Made by a program: the position numbers and the translations under genes. 64,000 bases of DNA from NCBI GenBank assembly GCA_900543805.1, contig UQTE01000007.1:33125-97124 (forward strand), read 5' to 3'. The notes below the pieces were generated by a model. It did no database searches, was not told where the DNA came from, and saw nothing but the letters and a program-made list of their open reading frames with translations. The stretch is from an uncultured Sutterella sp. (lineage in GTDB: Bacteria > Pseudomonadota > Gammaproteobacteria > Burkholderiales > Burkholderiaceae_F). This document shows, one piece after another, positions 42,889 through 53,041 of the stretch (its first letter is position 1; each line of letters opens with the position of its first letter).

Positions 42889-43536
42889 ATGACGATCCGT
42901 TTGTCGCCGCTCTTGGGCGAGCTCATCGCCGAACTCGAGCGCATTCCGGGGCTCGGCCCCCGGTCCGCGCAGCGCGCGGCCATGCACCTTCTGCGCGAAG
43001 GGCGCGTTCCGGCCCTGCGGGCGCTTCTCGATAAGGTGGACGCGAACCTGCACCGCTGTCCGCTCTGCAACACCTTCACGGAAAAGGAAATCTGCGATGT
43101 CTGCGCCGACGAGACGAGAAGTCCCGTGCACCTGTGCGTCGTAGAGAGCGTGGGCGACCAGATGGCGCTCGACGCCTCGCTCTCCTGGGGCGGGCAGTAC
43201 TACGTGCTCGACGGCCGGCTCAATCCGATCGAGGGGCGCGGTCCCGAGGCGATCGGCATGGGCGGACTCTTCGAGCGCCTTCGCAAGGCCGAGGCGGACG
43301 GAAAAGCGTTTCAAGAAGTTGTCGTCGCGACCTCTTACACGCCCGAAGGGGATGCGACGGCCTATTATCTGATCGAGGCGCTCGGGCGCCGCTGGCCCTC
43401 GCTTCACGTCACGCGCCTTGCGCGGGGACTCCCGTCGGGGCTCGAAATCGAATACACGGACCTCAACACGCTCGCGAACGCCGTCTACGGGCGCCGCCGC
43501 GTACTGCGAAACGACAAGACGCCGGACGAATCCTGA
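42889..43536 (+). CDS. recR: Recombination mediator RecR
   Basis: A 215-aa RecFOR pathway protein that helps load RecA on gapped DNA. Helix-hairpin-helix IPGLGPRSAQRAAMHLL at about 18-34, C4 zinc finger CPLCNTFTEKEICDVC at 57-72, Toprim domain from VVESVGDQMAL through YYVLDGRLNPIEGRGPEAI, and the C-terminal LARGLPSGLEIEYTDLNTL. All features are intact and length is standard. Confidence 0.97.
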   Translation: MTIRLSPLLGELIAELERIPGLGPRSAQRAAMHLLREGRVPALRALLDKVDANLHRCPLCNTFTEKEICDVCADETRSPVHLCVVESVGDQMALDASLSWGGQYYVLDGRLNPIEGRGPEAIGMGGLFERLRKAEADGKAFQEVVVATSYTPEGDATAYYLIEALGRRWPSLHVTRLARGLPSGLEIEYTDLNTLANAVYGRRRVLRNDKTPDES

Positions 43537-43585
43537 GTCCGACGCCGTCAACTCTTTTTTTTGGCGGTTTAAACCGTCGCCGATT

Positions 43586-44185
43586 ATGCAGAACACCGTT
43601 TTGAACGCGCTTCGCGAAGCGCAGGCGGCGCTCGACGCCCTTCTCAAAAACGACGAGGCGCAGGCCGCCATCGCCCGCGCGGGTGACCTGATGGTCGACG
43701 CCGTCGCTTCGGGTAACCGCATCTTCAGCTGCGGCAACGGAGGAAGCCTCTGCGACGCCATGCACTTCGCCGAGGAAATGACGGGCCGCTACCGCAAGGA
43801 CCGTCCCGCCTATCCGGCGACCGCGATCGCCGACGCCTCGCACCTCGCGTGCGTCGCCAACGACTACGGCTACGAATACGTTTTTTCGCGCTACGTCGAG
43901 GCGCACGGTCGCCCGGGCGACGTCCTGCTGGCGATCACCACGTCGGGCACGAGCCGCAACGTGGTGCGCGCAGCCGAAGCGGCGAAGGTGCGCGGCATGA
44001 AGGTGGTGGCGCTCACGGGAAAGCGGGGCGTCCCGCTCACGGACGAAATCGCAGACGTCGCGGTGGTGACGCCGGGCGGCCGCTGGGCCGACCGCGTGCA
44101 GGAACTCCACATCAAGTGCATTCACATCTGGATCGAGTGGATCGAACGGCGCCTTGCGCCCCAAAACTACGCCGAAGGCAATTGA
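43586..44185 (+). CDS. gmhA: Phosphoheptose isomerase
   Basis: A 199-aa SIS-domain protein that converts sedoheptulose 7-phosphate to heptose 7-phosphate for LPS core synthesis. SCGNGGSLCDAMHFAEEMTG (substrate loop and catalytic Glu), RPAYPATAI, LLAITTSGTSRNVV and the C-terminal DRVQELHIKCIHIWIEWIE match GmhA rather than the related DiaA most closely; the catalytic His in ELHIK is present. No other heptose gene adjoins, so this is based on sequence alone. Confidence 0.9.
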   Translation: MQNTVLNALREAQAALDALLKNDEAQAAIARAGDLMVDAVASGNRIFSCGNGGSLCDAMHFAEEMTGRYRKDRPAYPATAIADASHLACVANDYGYEYVFSRYVEAHGRPGDVLLAITTSGTSRNVVRAAEAAKVRGMKVVALTGKRGVPLTDEIADVAVVTPGGRWADRVQELHIKCIHIWIEWIERRLAPQNYAEGN

Positions 44186-44277
44186 TCCGCCGACTTCCGG
44201 CTTGAAGAGCCCGGAGGGCTTCACGGGGACGCCTCTGCGCAGTCCCCAAGAAAAGCTGATAAAATGTCCAGGCTTTC

Positions 44278-44297
44278 GGACGGCCCCGCGGCCGTCC
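44278..44297 (+). repeat. Hairpin in the greA leader
   Basis: GGACGGCC (44278-44285) pairs with GGCCGTCC (44290-44297), loop CCGC, just downstream of an A/T-rich GATAAAAT (44259-44266) that may be the greA -10 box. It would sit at the 5' end of the greA transcript. Confidence 0.55.
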
Positions 44298-44350
44298 CTC
44301 TTTCGAGCGGGTGCCGGCGTCGGTGCCCGTTTCCTCTATCTGATGCGGGC

Positions 44351-44381
44351 GAACGGTCGGAGCACGATCGTTCTTTTTTTC
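44351..44381 (+). terminator. Intrinsic terminator inside the greA leader
   Basis: GAACGGTC (44351-44358) pairs with GATCGTTC (44366-44373), one G-T wobble, and is followed by seven T (44374-44380). It lies 52 bases before the greA start and downstream of the probable promoter. A second hairpin, CGCTCCC (44384-44390) / GGGAGCG (44399-44405), follows. Confidence 0.75.
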
Positions 44382-44432
44382 TTCGCTCCCGTCCCGCCGG
44401 GAGCGCATTGACCAAGGAACACAGTCAAGGAA

Positions 44433-44915
44433 ATGCTCTCCAGTCGAATTCCGATTACGGCCGCCGGCGCCGAAAAGCTCAAGGCCGAACTCGAGTACCT
44501 CAAGAAGACGGCGCGTCCCGCCGTCGTGCAGGCCATTGCCGAAGCGCGTGAAAAGGGCGACCTTTCGGAAAATGCCGAATACGATGCCGCGCGCGAAGAG
44601 CAGAGCCACATCGAAGGCCGCATCGCCGAACTCGAAGGAAAGATTCCCGCGCTGCAGATCATCGATCCGAAGACGATCGACGCGGGCGACCGCATCGTCT
44701 TCGGCGCGACCGTGGACCTCTACGACGAAGAGGACGACACGAGCGTTACCTATCAGATCGTGGGCGACGACGAGGCCGACATCAAGGCCAACAAGATTTC
44801 CGTCTCGAGCCCGATCGCGCGCGCCCTCATCGGCAAGTTCGAGGGCGACACGGTGCAGTTCATGGCGCCCAAGGGCCTCGTCGCCTTTGAAATCGAAGGC
44901 GTTCGCTACGAATGA
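44433..44915 (+). CDS. greA: Transcription elongation factor GreA
   Basis: A 160-aa factor that enters the RNA polymerase secondary channel and stimulates cleavage of backtracked RNA. The N-terminal coiled coil (KLKAELEYLKKTARPAVVQ) ends in the acidic tip GDLSENAEYDAAREEQ with the conserved DxxE-type acids; the C-terminal FKBP-like domain has IVGDDEADIKANKISVSSPIARALIG. Length is standard. It has its own leader with a terminator (44351-44381), suggesting autoregulation. Confidence 0.97.
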   Translation: MLSSRIPITAAGAEKLKAELEYLKKTARPAVVQAIAEAREKGDLSENAEYDAAREEQSHIEGRIAELEGKIPALQIIDPKTIDAGDRIVFGATVDLYDEEDDTSVTYQIVGDDEADIKANKISVSSPIARALIGKFEGDTVQFMAPKGLVAFEIEGVRYE

Positions 44916-44922
44916 TGCAAAA

Positions 44923-44945
44923 AGGCCCCGACGGGGTCGGGGCCT
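44923..44945 (-). terminator. Intrinsic terminator of the yhbY gene
   Basis: AGGCCCCGAC (44923-44932) pairs with GTCGGGGCCT (44936-44945); the minus strand then reads TTTTTGC. It also ends the convergent greA transcript. Confidence 0.85.
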
Positions 44946-44961
44946 CTGAGAGGGAGCGGGA

Positions 44962-45453
44962 TCAGGACTTGGATCCCGCGGCCTTCTTCGTGACGCGCTT
45001 CGTCTTCGGGCGGGCGCGGCGCACGGGAGCGTAGGCCTTCTTCGCGGCGGGCTTCTTCGCGCCCGACTTCTTCGGGGCGGCCTTTTCCGCCGTGACGCGG
45101 CGGCCGGCCGTTTCCGCACGACCGCGGAAGAGTTCGGCGAGACGACGGTCTTCTTCGGATTCTTCCTCTTCCTTTTCTTCGGAAGGACGCCAGAGAACGA
45201 GGAGCTTTCCGATCATCTGCACGCGCGCGGCGCCGAGCTTCTGCGCGACTTCGAGAAAAATGGCCTCTCGCTCTTCCCGATCGTCCGTCGGGACGCGCAC
45301 CTTGATGAGTTCGTGCGCGGTGAGTTCGCGGTCGATTTCCTTGAGCACGGCTTCGGTGAGACCGTTGGCGCCGAGAAGGACGACCGGATCGAGATGATGG
45401 GCCGCGGCCCGCAGGGCGAGACGGCGGTCGCGTTCAAGAACGATTTCTTCCAT
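44962..45453 (-). CDS. yhbY: YhbY-type CRM-domain RNA-binding protein with basic tail
   Basis: A 163-aa protein. Residues 1-95 are a CRM domain: RRLALRAAAHHLDPVVLLGANGLT, LIKVRVPTDDREERE, LGAARVQMIGKLLVLWRP. YhbY binds pre-50S ribosomes. The remaining ~65 residues are an acidic EEKEEEESEED stretch followed by an Ala/Lys/Pro tail (KAAPKKSGAKKPAAKKAYAPV), not present in E. coli YhbY. The gene is divergent from rlmE, the usual arrangement. Confidence 0.93.
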   Translation of the reverse strand: MEEIVLERDRRLALRAAAHHLDPVVLLGANGLTEAVLKEIDRELTAHELIKVRVPTDDREEREAIFLEVAQKLGAARVQMIGKLLVLWRPSEEKEEEESEEDRRLAELFRGRAETAGRRVTAEKAAPKKSGAKKPAAKKAYAPVRRARPKTKRVTKKAAGSKS

Positions 45454-45515
45454 AATTTTTCTGATTCAACGTTGGAGTCGAAAAGATCTTCGACTCAAGG
45501 ATAAAGAGTTTACAA

Positions 45516-46163
45516 ATGCCGGTGGCAACGAAAAAACTGCGCTCCAACCGCGCCTGGATCGAACGGCACATCAACGATCCCTTCGTCAAGCGAAGCAAGG
45601 CCGAGGGGTACCGCGCCCGTTCCGTCTACAAACTCACGGAGCTTGACGACCGCGAACATCTTCTTCGCCGCGGCATGACCGTGGTCGATCTCGGCGCGGC
45701 GCCGGGGAGCTGGACGCAGATCGTCCGCGAGCGTCTCGTCGGCCGCGACGGCAAGGTGGACGGCCGCATCATCGCCATGGACATTCTGCCGATGGACCCG
45801 ATCGACGGCGTCACCTTCCTGCAGGGCGACTTCCGCGAGCAGGAGGTCGCCGACAAGCTCGCCGAAATTCTCGGCGGAGACAAGGTCGACGTGGTGCTGA
45901 GCGACATGGCGCCGAATCTCTCGGGGATCGCCGCGGCGGACGCGGCCCGCTCGCTCCTTTTGAACGAGCTCGCCCTCGAATTCTGCCTGGAACACTTGAA
46001 GCCCAACGGCGTCTTCGTCACGAAGGCCTTCCAGGGTTCGGGCTATTCGCAGTACGTCGAGGCGCTCAAGAAGCATTTCCGCCGCGTCTACACGCGCAAG
46101 CCCGCGGCTTCGCGCGACACGTCGGCGGAGGTGTATTTGGTCGCCCGCGAAAGAAAAGCGTGA
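45516..46163 (+). CDS. rlmE: 23S rRNA 2'-O-ribose U2552 methyltransferase
   Basis: A 215-aa SAM-dependent methyltransferase (RrmJ/FtsJ). RARSVYKLTEL carries the catalytic Lys, VDLGAAPGSWTQ is the SAM motif, VVLSDMAPNLSG the catalytic Asp, FVTKAFQGSGY the second Lys, and SRDTSAEVYLVAR the Glu. All four K-D-K-E residues are present. It precedes ftsH as in most proteobacteria. Confidence 0.97.
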   Translation: MPVATKKLRSNRAWIERHINDPFVKRSKAEGYRARSVYKLTELDDREHLLRRGMTVVDLGAAPGSWTQIVRERLVGRDGKVDGRIIAMDILPMDPIDGVTFLQGDFREQEVADKLAEILGGDKVDVVLSDMAPNLSGIAAADAARSLLLNELALEFCLEHLKPNGVFVTKAFQGSGYSQYVEALKKHFRRVYTRKPAASRDTSAEVYLVARERKA

Positions 46164-46324
46164 TTGTGCCACCATTCCGACATATTTGCACACGAAGAAA
46201 GACGCTTTCTTGCACGTCGCCCGCGAAAAAGCCGCTTTCCTTTCGAGGGGGCGCCGCGGTGAAACGCTAAAATGTCGGAACCTCGCAATTTCGCCTCGGG
46301 GGAGGCGAAGGTCACATAGAACCC

Positions 46325-46366
46325 GCAGGGACGCGCGCCGCAGAACGACCGATGCGGCCTCCCTGC
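46325..46366 (+). promoter_or_regulatory. Long hairpin directly upstream of the ftsH ribosome site
   Basis: GCAGGGA (46325-46331) pairs with TCCCTGC (46360-46366), and inside it GCCGCA (46337-46342) pairs with TGCGGC (46353-46358). The stem ends two bases before the Shine-Dalgarno CGGAG (46369-46373). It may influence translation or mRNA stability. Confidence 0.6.
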
Positions 46367-46379
46367 TTCGGAGTCAATT

Positions 46380-48344
<1,965 letters not shown>

Positions 48345-48361
48345 TAAAGCGCCCCGCAGCG

Positions 48362-48410
48362 AAGGCGGATCCCCGCGGACCGGAAGGGTGCGGGGGTTCC
48401 GCCTTTTTTC
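48362..48410 (+). terminator. Intrinsic terminator between ftsH and folP
   Basis: AAGGCGGA and TCCCCGC (48362-48376) pair with GCGGGGG and TTCCGCCTT (48390-48405), followed by TTTTTTC. folP starts about 40 bases later, so some read-through is expected. Confidence 0.85.
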
Positions 48411-48448
48411 TTGAGACCGAAGAAAGATTGCACAAGGAGGATCGCCTC

Positions 48449-49282
48449 ATGGCGAAAGCGAAGGTTTGGCGTTGCGCCGAACGCCTTTTTGATCTCGAAG
48501 CTCGGCCCCTCATCATGGGGATTCTGAACGTCACCCCCGACTCCTTTTCGGACGGGGGCGAACACAACACGCCCGAGGCGGCGCTTCTTCACGCCCGCCG
48601 CATGCGCGACGAAGGGGCCGACCTCATCGACGTCGGGGGCGAATCGACGCGCCCGGGGTTCGACGAGTTCGGCGTTTCGCTCGAAGAGGAGCGCCGCCGC
48701 GTTCTCCCCGTCGTGCGCGCGCTCGCCGCGGAAGGCTTTTGCGTGAGCGTGGACACGAGCAAGCCCGAAATCATGACGGAGGCGGCCGAACTCGGCGCCG
48801 CCGTCCTCAACGACATCCGCGGTTTTGAACGGCCGGGCGCCCTCGAGGCCGCGGCCCGCACGAACTGCGGCCTCGTCGTGATGCACCGCAAGGCCGAGCC
48901 CCGTTACGACGATCTGGTGGGCGAAGTGACGGCCTACCTCGAAGAGCGCACGGCGAAGCTTCTCGCGCTCGGCGTTTCGCCCGACCGCATCTGCTGGGAT
49001 CCGGGCTTCGGCTTCGGGAAAACGCCCGACGGGAACTTCACGCTCCTTCGGGAAACGGCAAGTTTCGTCGAGCGGGGGTATCCTTTTATGACGGCGCTCT
49101 CCCGAAAGTCGTCGATCGGACTCGCCGCGCATCAGGAAAAGCCGACGGACCGCGTCGCGGGAAGCGTCGCGGGCGCGCTCTTCGGCGCCGCGCACGGCAG
49201 CGCGGTTCTTCGCGTGCACGACGTGCGGGAAACGGCCGATGCGCTCGCCGTATGGCGTGCGGCCCAGAGGGGCGCCCTTTGA
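48449..49282 (+). CDS. folP: Dihydropteroate synthase
   Basis: A 277-aa folate-pathway enzyme that joins p-aminobenzoate to hydroxymethyl-dihydropterin diphosphate; it is the sulfonamide target. LIMGILNVTPDSFSDGG, DVGGESTRPG, VDTSKPEIM, LNDIRGF, VVMHRK, DPGFGFGKT and TALSRKSSIG are the conserved blocks in the right order. Start ATG 48449 has AGGAGG 8 bases upstream. It lies between ftsH and glmM. Confidence 0.97.
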   Translation: MAKAKVWRCAERLFDLEARPLIMGILNVTPDSFSDGGEHNTPEAALLHARRMRDEGADLIDVGGESTRPGFDEFGVSLEEERRRVLPVVRALAAEGFCVSVDTSKPEIMTEAAELGAAVLNDIRGFERPGALEAAARTNCGLVVMHRKAEPRYDDLVGEVTAYLEERTAKLLALGVSPDRICWDPGFGFGKTPDGNFTLLRETASFVERGYPFMTALSRKSSIGLAAHQEKPTDRVAGSVAGALFGAAHGSAVLRVHDVRETADALAVWRAAQRGAL

Positions 49283-49310
49283 AATCGATTCGCAGTAAAA
49301 AAGGCAGATT

Positions 49311-50639
49311 ATGAGCAGACGCTACTTCGGCACGGACGGCGTGCGAGGCAAGGTGGGCAAGAGCCCGATCACTCCGGACTTCGTGTTGCGGCTCGGTCAG
49401 GCGGCCGGGCGCACGATCCGGCACCGTTCGGGCACTTCGCGTCCGACGGTTCTGATCGGCAAGGACACCCGCATTTCGGGCTACATGTTGGAGGCCGCGC
49501 TCGAAGCGGGCTTTTCGAGCGCGGGCGTCGACGTGCTTCTCTGCGGTCCGATTCCGACCCCCGCCGTCGCCTATCTCACGCGGGCCCTGCGGCTCGACGC
49601 GGGCGTGGTGATTTCGGCGAGCCACAATCCTTATGACGACAACGGGATCAAGTTCTTCAGCGGCGCGGGCACGAAACTCCCCGACGAGATGGAACTCGAG
49701 ATGGAAGAGGAAATGGACCGGGGCTTCGCCTGCGTCACTTCCGCCGAACTCGGCAAGGCCCGTCGTCTCGACGACGCCTCGGGGCGCTACATCGAATTCT
49801 GCAAGGCGAGCATCTCGGGGAACGCCGACCTCAAGGGACTCAAGATTCTCGTCGACTGCGCCAACGGGGCGGCCTACCACATCGCGCCCTCCGTCTTTCA
49901 CGAACTCGGCGCCGAAGTGACGGCGGTCGGCAACACGCCCGACGGCTTCAACATCAATGCGGGCGTCGGCGCCACCCATACCGAACACCTCCCCGAACTC
50001 GTGCGCGAACACGGCTGCGACGTCGCGGTGAGCCTCGACGGCGACGCGGACCGCCTCATCATGGCCGACGCCAATCACGTCTACAACGGCGACGAACTCC
50101 TCTGGGCCATGGTGACGGACCGTCTTCTCGACGGCGCCGTCTCGGGCGTGGCGGGCACCCTTATGACGAATTTCGCGCTCGAGCAGAAGCTCGCCGAACG
50201 TCAGATTCCCTTCGGCCGCGCCAAGGTGGGCGACCGCTACGTGCTCGAAATGATGAAGCGCGAAGGGTGGCTCCTCGGCGGCGAAACGTCGGGCCACATC
50301 ATCGCGCTCGACAAGCAGACGACGGGCGACGGCCTCGTGAGCGCCCTGCAGGTGCTCGCCGCCATGCGCCGTCAGGAAAAGACGCTCGCCGAGGTCACGG
50401 CGGAACTCACGCTCCTGCCGCAGGTCCTTGTCAACCGTCCGATCGAACCGGGCTTTGACTGGCGCAAGTCGGAAGCCTTCGGCGCCGCCGTGCGCGAAGC
50501 CGAAAAGACGCTCGAAGGGCGCGGCCGCCTGCTCGTGCGTCCTTCGGGGACCGAGCCGCTGCTTCGCATCATGGTGGAGACGGCCGATCCGGCCGAGGCG
50601 CGGCGCCTCGCCGAGGAACTTGCCGCGGCGCTTCCGTAA
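49311..50639 (+). CDS. glmM: Phosphoglucosamine mutase
   Basis: A 442-aa enzyme that converts glucosamine 6-phosphate to the 1-phosphate for UDP-GlcNAc synthesis. [12 protein letters not shown] at the start, the phosphoserine loop [17 protein letters not shown] near residue 100, metal loop [10 protein letters not shown], sugar loop GGETSGHII and phosphate loop [13 protein letters not shown] are all intact. Length is standard. Confidence 0.98.
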   Translation: MSRRYFGTDGVRGKVGKSPITPDFVLRLGQAAGRTIRHRSGTSRPTVLIGKDTRISGYMLEAALEAGFSSAGVDVLLCGPIPTPAVAYLTRALRLDAGVVISASHNPYDDNGIKFFSGAGTKLPDEMELEMEEEMDRGFACVTSAELGKARRLDDASGRYIEFCKASISGNADLKGLKILVDCANGAAYHIAPSVFHELGAEVTAVGNTPDGFNINAGVGATHTEHLPELVREHGCDVAVSLDGDADRLIMADANHVYNGDELLWAMVTDRLLDGAVSGVAGTLMTNFALEQKLAERQIPFGRAKVGDRYVLEMMKREGWLLGGETSGHIIALDKQTTGDGLVSALQVLAAMRRQEKTLAEVTAELTLLPQVLVNRPIEPGFDWRKSEAFGAAVREAEKTLEGRGRLLVRPSGTEPLLRIMVETADPAEARRLAEELAAALP

Positions 50640-50664
50640 GGCGCGGCGATCGGCGACGAGAAGA

Positions 50665-50693
50665 GGGAGGACAGTTCAGGTCCTCCCTTTTTT
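50665..50693 (+). terminator. Intrinsic terminator of folP-glmM
   Basis: GGGAGGAC (50665-50672) pairs with GTCCTCCC (50680-50687) and is followed by TTTTTTC. Confidence 0.9.
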
Positions 50694-50809
50694 CTTGCGG
50701 GACGTCCATCAGAAGTAATGCTGTCTTTGTTTTGTCATAAAACTGTGCGAAACTGAGAGAAAGGACTCTTCGTCCGGACTCCCACTCTTTCCTCACAAGG
50801 CAGAAAAAA

Positions 50810-53041
50810 ATGGAAAACAATGAAACGGTCGCCGCCGTCGAACCCGCGGCTCCCACTCCCAACAGCGCCGAAGCGGCCAAGCCCGCCAAGTCGGACCGTG
50901 CGCGCGGCGTGAAGGAGCGCAAGGAGTCCGCCGTCGAAACGACGATCGACCTCAACGACCCGAAGTACTATCTCAACCGGGAAATCAACTGGATCGACTT
51001 CAACGAGAAGGTGCTCTCCGAAGCCGAAGACCCCCGCGTGCCGCTTCTCGAGCGCGTGAAGTTCCTCTCGATTTTCTGGAACAACCTCGACGAATTCTTC
51101 ATGGTTCGCGTCGCCAACGTCTTCCGTCAGGAACAGACGGGCGTCGCCGCCACGGGCGCCGACGGAATTCCGCCGCGCCGTCAGCTCACGATCATCCGTC
51201 AGAAGGTGTCGACCCTCGTCGACCGTGCCGAGGATCTCTGGCTCAAGACCCTGCAGCCCGCCCTGCGCGAAAAGGGCGTCGTCATCACGAAGTTCGCGAC
51301 GCTCGGCGGCAAGAAGCGCCAGAAGCTCGAGGCCTGGTTTGAGCAGAACATCTATCCGGTCCTCACGCCCCAGGTCGTCGACTCGGGCCATCCCTTCCCG
51401 TGGATTTCGAACACGAGCCTCAACTTCTTGATCGAGCTCGTTTCGGAAACGGACGAGGAGGACGTGCGCTACGCGCGTCTGAAGTGCCCGAACAACATTC
51501 AGCGCTTCCTCTTCCTCTCGAAGGATCTCGACGAAGCCGCGCCCGACCTCTCCTTCCAGTCCTCCTACAAGAACGTGCAGGTGATCCTCACGGAAGACCT
51601 GATCGGCGAGTGCCTCGGCCGACTCTTCCCGGGCTTCCGCGTGACCTCCTACGGGCTCTTCCGCATCACGCGCAACACCGACGCTGAAATTGAAGAGGAC
51701 GAAGCCGACGACCTTCTCGAAGCCGTGCGCGACTACGTCGAACAGCGCCGCTTCGGCGCGCCCGTGCGTCTCGAACTCGAGCGCGGCATGCCGGTTCGTC
51801 TGCAGAACTTCCTGCTCGACCACATCGACATGAAGCCCGGCCAGATTTACAAGGTGAGCGGCCCGCTCGCCTTCTCGGAATTCATGGATCTGTGCTTCAT
51901 CGACCGCCCGAGCCTGCAGTACGTGCCCGATCGCATGACTTCGCCCGAAGTCTTCGATCCGGAAAACGATCTCTTCGCGACGCTGCGCGAACGCGACGTG
52001 CTCCTCTTCCACCCCTATGAAAAGTTCACCGGGGTGCTCTCCTTCATCGACCGCGCTGCGCGCGATCCGAAGGTGGTGGCGATCAAGCAGACGCTTTACC
52101 GCTGCGGCAGCAATTCGCCCATCATCAAGAGCCTCATCGAGGCGCGCCGCCGCGGCAAGCAGGTGACGGCCGTCGTCGAACTCAAGGCGCGCTTTGACGA
52201 AGAGCGCAACATCAACTGGGCCGAAGCGCTCGAACGCTCGGGCGTGAACGTCGTCTACGGTTTCGTCGGACTCAAGGTCCACGCGAAACTCTGCCTCGTC
52301 GTGCGCCGCGAAGCCACGGGCATCCGCCGCTACGTGCACATCGGCACGGGCAACTACAACGCGCTTTCCGCCACGATCTACACCGACCTCGGTCTCTTCA
52401 CGTCCAACGAGGAAATCTGCGCGGACGTCACGGACCTCTTCAACGTGATGACGGGCTGCGGCATCATCAAGCGCTACCGTCAGCTCGGCGTGTCGCCCCT
52501 TTCGCTTCGCACGCGTCTCGTCGAGATGATCCGCCGCGAAGTCGAAGCGCACCGCGAGACGGGCGACGGGCACATCATCATCAAGTGCAACCAGCTCGCC
52601 GACGACGAAATGATCCGCGAACTCTACCGCGCGTCGCAGGCCGGGGTGAAGATCGAATGCGTCGTGCGCGGCGTCTGCTGTCTGCGTCCGGGCGTTCCCG
52701 GCGTCTCCGAGAACATCACCGTGCGTTCGATCGTCGGACGCTATCTCGAACACGCCCGCGTCTACTGGTTCAAGCACGGCGGCGACGACTGCATGTGGAT
52801 CGGCTCGGCCGACATGATGAAGCGCAACCTCAACGGCCGCATCGAAGTGATCACGCCGGTGCATGATCCGCGCCTGCGCGAACGCATCACGAAGATGATT
52901 CTCGACGCTCAGCTCGCCGACACGCGCGGCGCCTGGTCGCTCGACGCCGACGGCAAGTACACGCGCGTTCGTCCCAAGAAGGGCGAGGCGGTCTTCGACA
53001 GCCAGAATGCCGAGTTCCAGCACAAGGGGGTGAGGAAGTGA
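50810..53041 (+). CDS. ppk: Polyphosphate kinase 1
   Basis: A 743-aa enzyme that reversibly makes inorganic polyphosphate from ATP. The N domain starts at YYLNREINWIDFNEKVL after a variable Ala-rich lead. The head domain follows with SIFWNNLDEFFMVRV. The two catalytic phospholipase-D-like domains carry KQTLYRCGSNSPI and GLKVHAKLCLVVRR with the autophosphorylated His, then YVHIGTGNYN and a second His region in YWFKHGGDDCMWIGSADMM. It overlaps the ppx start by four bases. Confidence 0.98.
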   Translation: MENNETVAAVEPAAPTPNSAEAAKPAKSDRARGVKERKESAVETTIDLNDPKYYLNREINWIDFNEKVLSEAEDPRVPLLERVKFLSIFWNNLDEFFMVRVANVFRQEQTGVAATGADGIPPRRQLTIIRQKVSTLVDRAEDLWLKTLQPALREKGVVITKFATLGGKKRQKLEAWFEQNIYPVLTPQVVDSGHPFPWISNTSLNFLIELVSETDEEDVRYARLKCPNNIQRFLFLSKDLDEAAPDLSFQSSYKNVQVILTEDLIGECLGRLFPGFRVTSYGLFRITRNTDAEIEEDEADDLLEAVRDYVEQRRFGAPVRLELERGMPVRLQNFLLDHIDMKPGQIYKVSGPLAFSEFMDLCFIDRPSLQYVPDRMTSPEVFDPENDLFATLRERDVLLFHPYEKFTGVLSFIDRAARDPKVVAIKQTLYRCGSNSPIIKSLIEARRRGKQVTAVVELKARFDEERNINWAEALERSGVNVVYGFVGLKVHAKLCLVVRREATGIRRYVHIGTGNYNALSATIYTDLGLFTSNEEICADVTDLFNVMTGCGIIKRYRQLGVSPLSLRTRLVEMIRREVEAHRETGDGHIIIKCNQLADDEMIRELYRASQAGVKIECVVRGVCCLRPGVPGVSENITVRSIVGRYLEHARVYWFKHGGDDCMWIGSADMMKRNLNGRIEVITPVHDPRLRERITKMILDAQLADTRGAWSLDADGKYTRVRPKKGEAVFDSQNAEFQHKGVRK

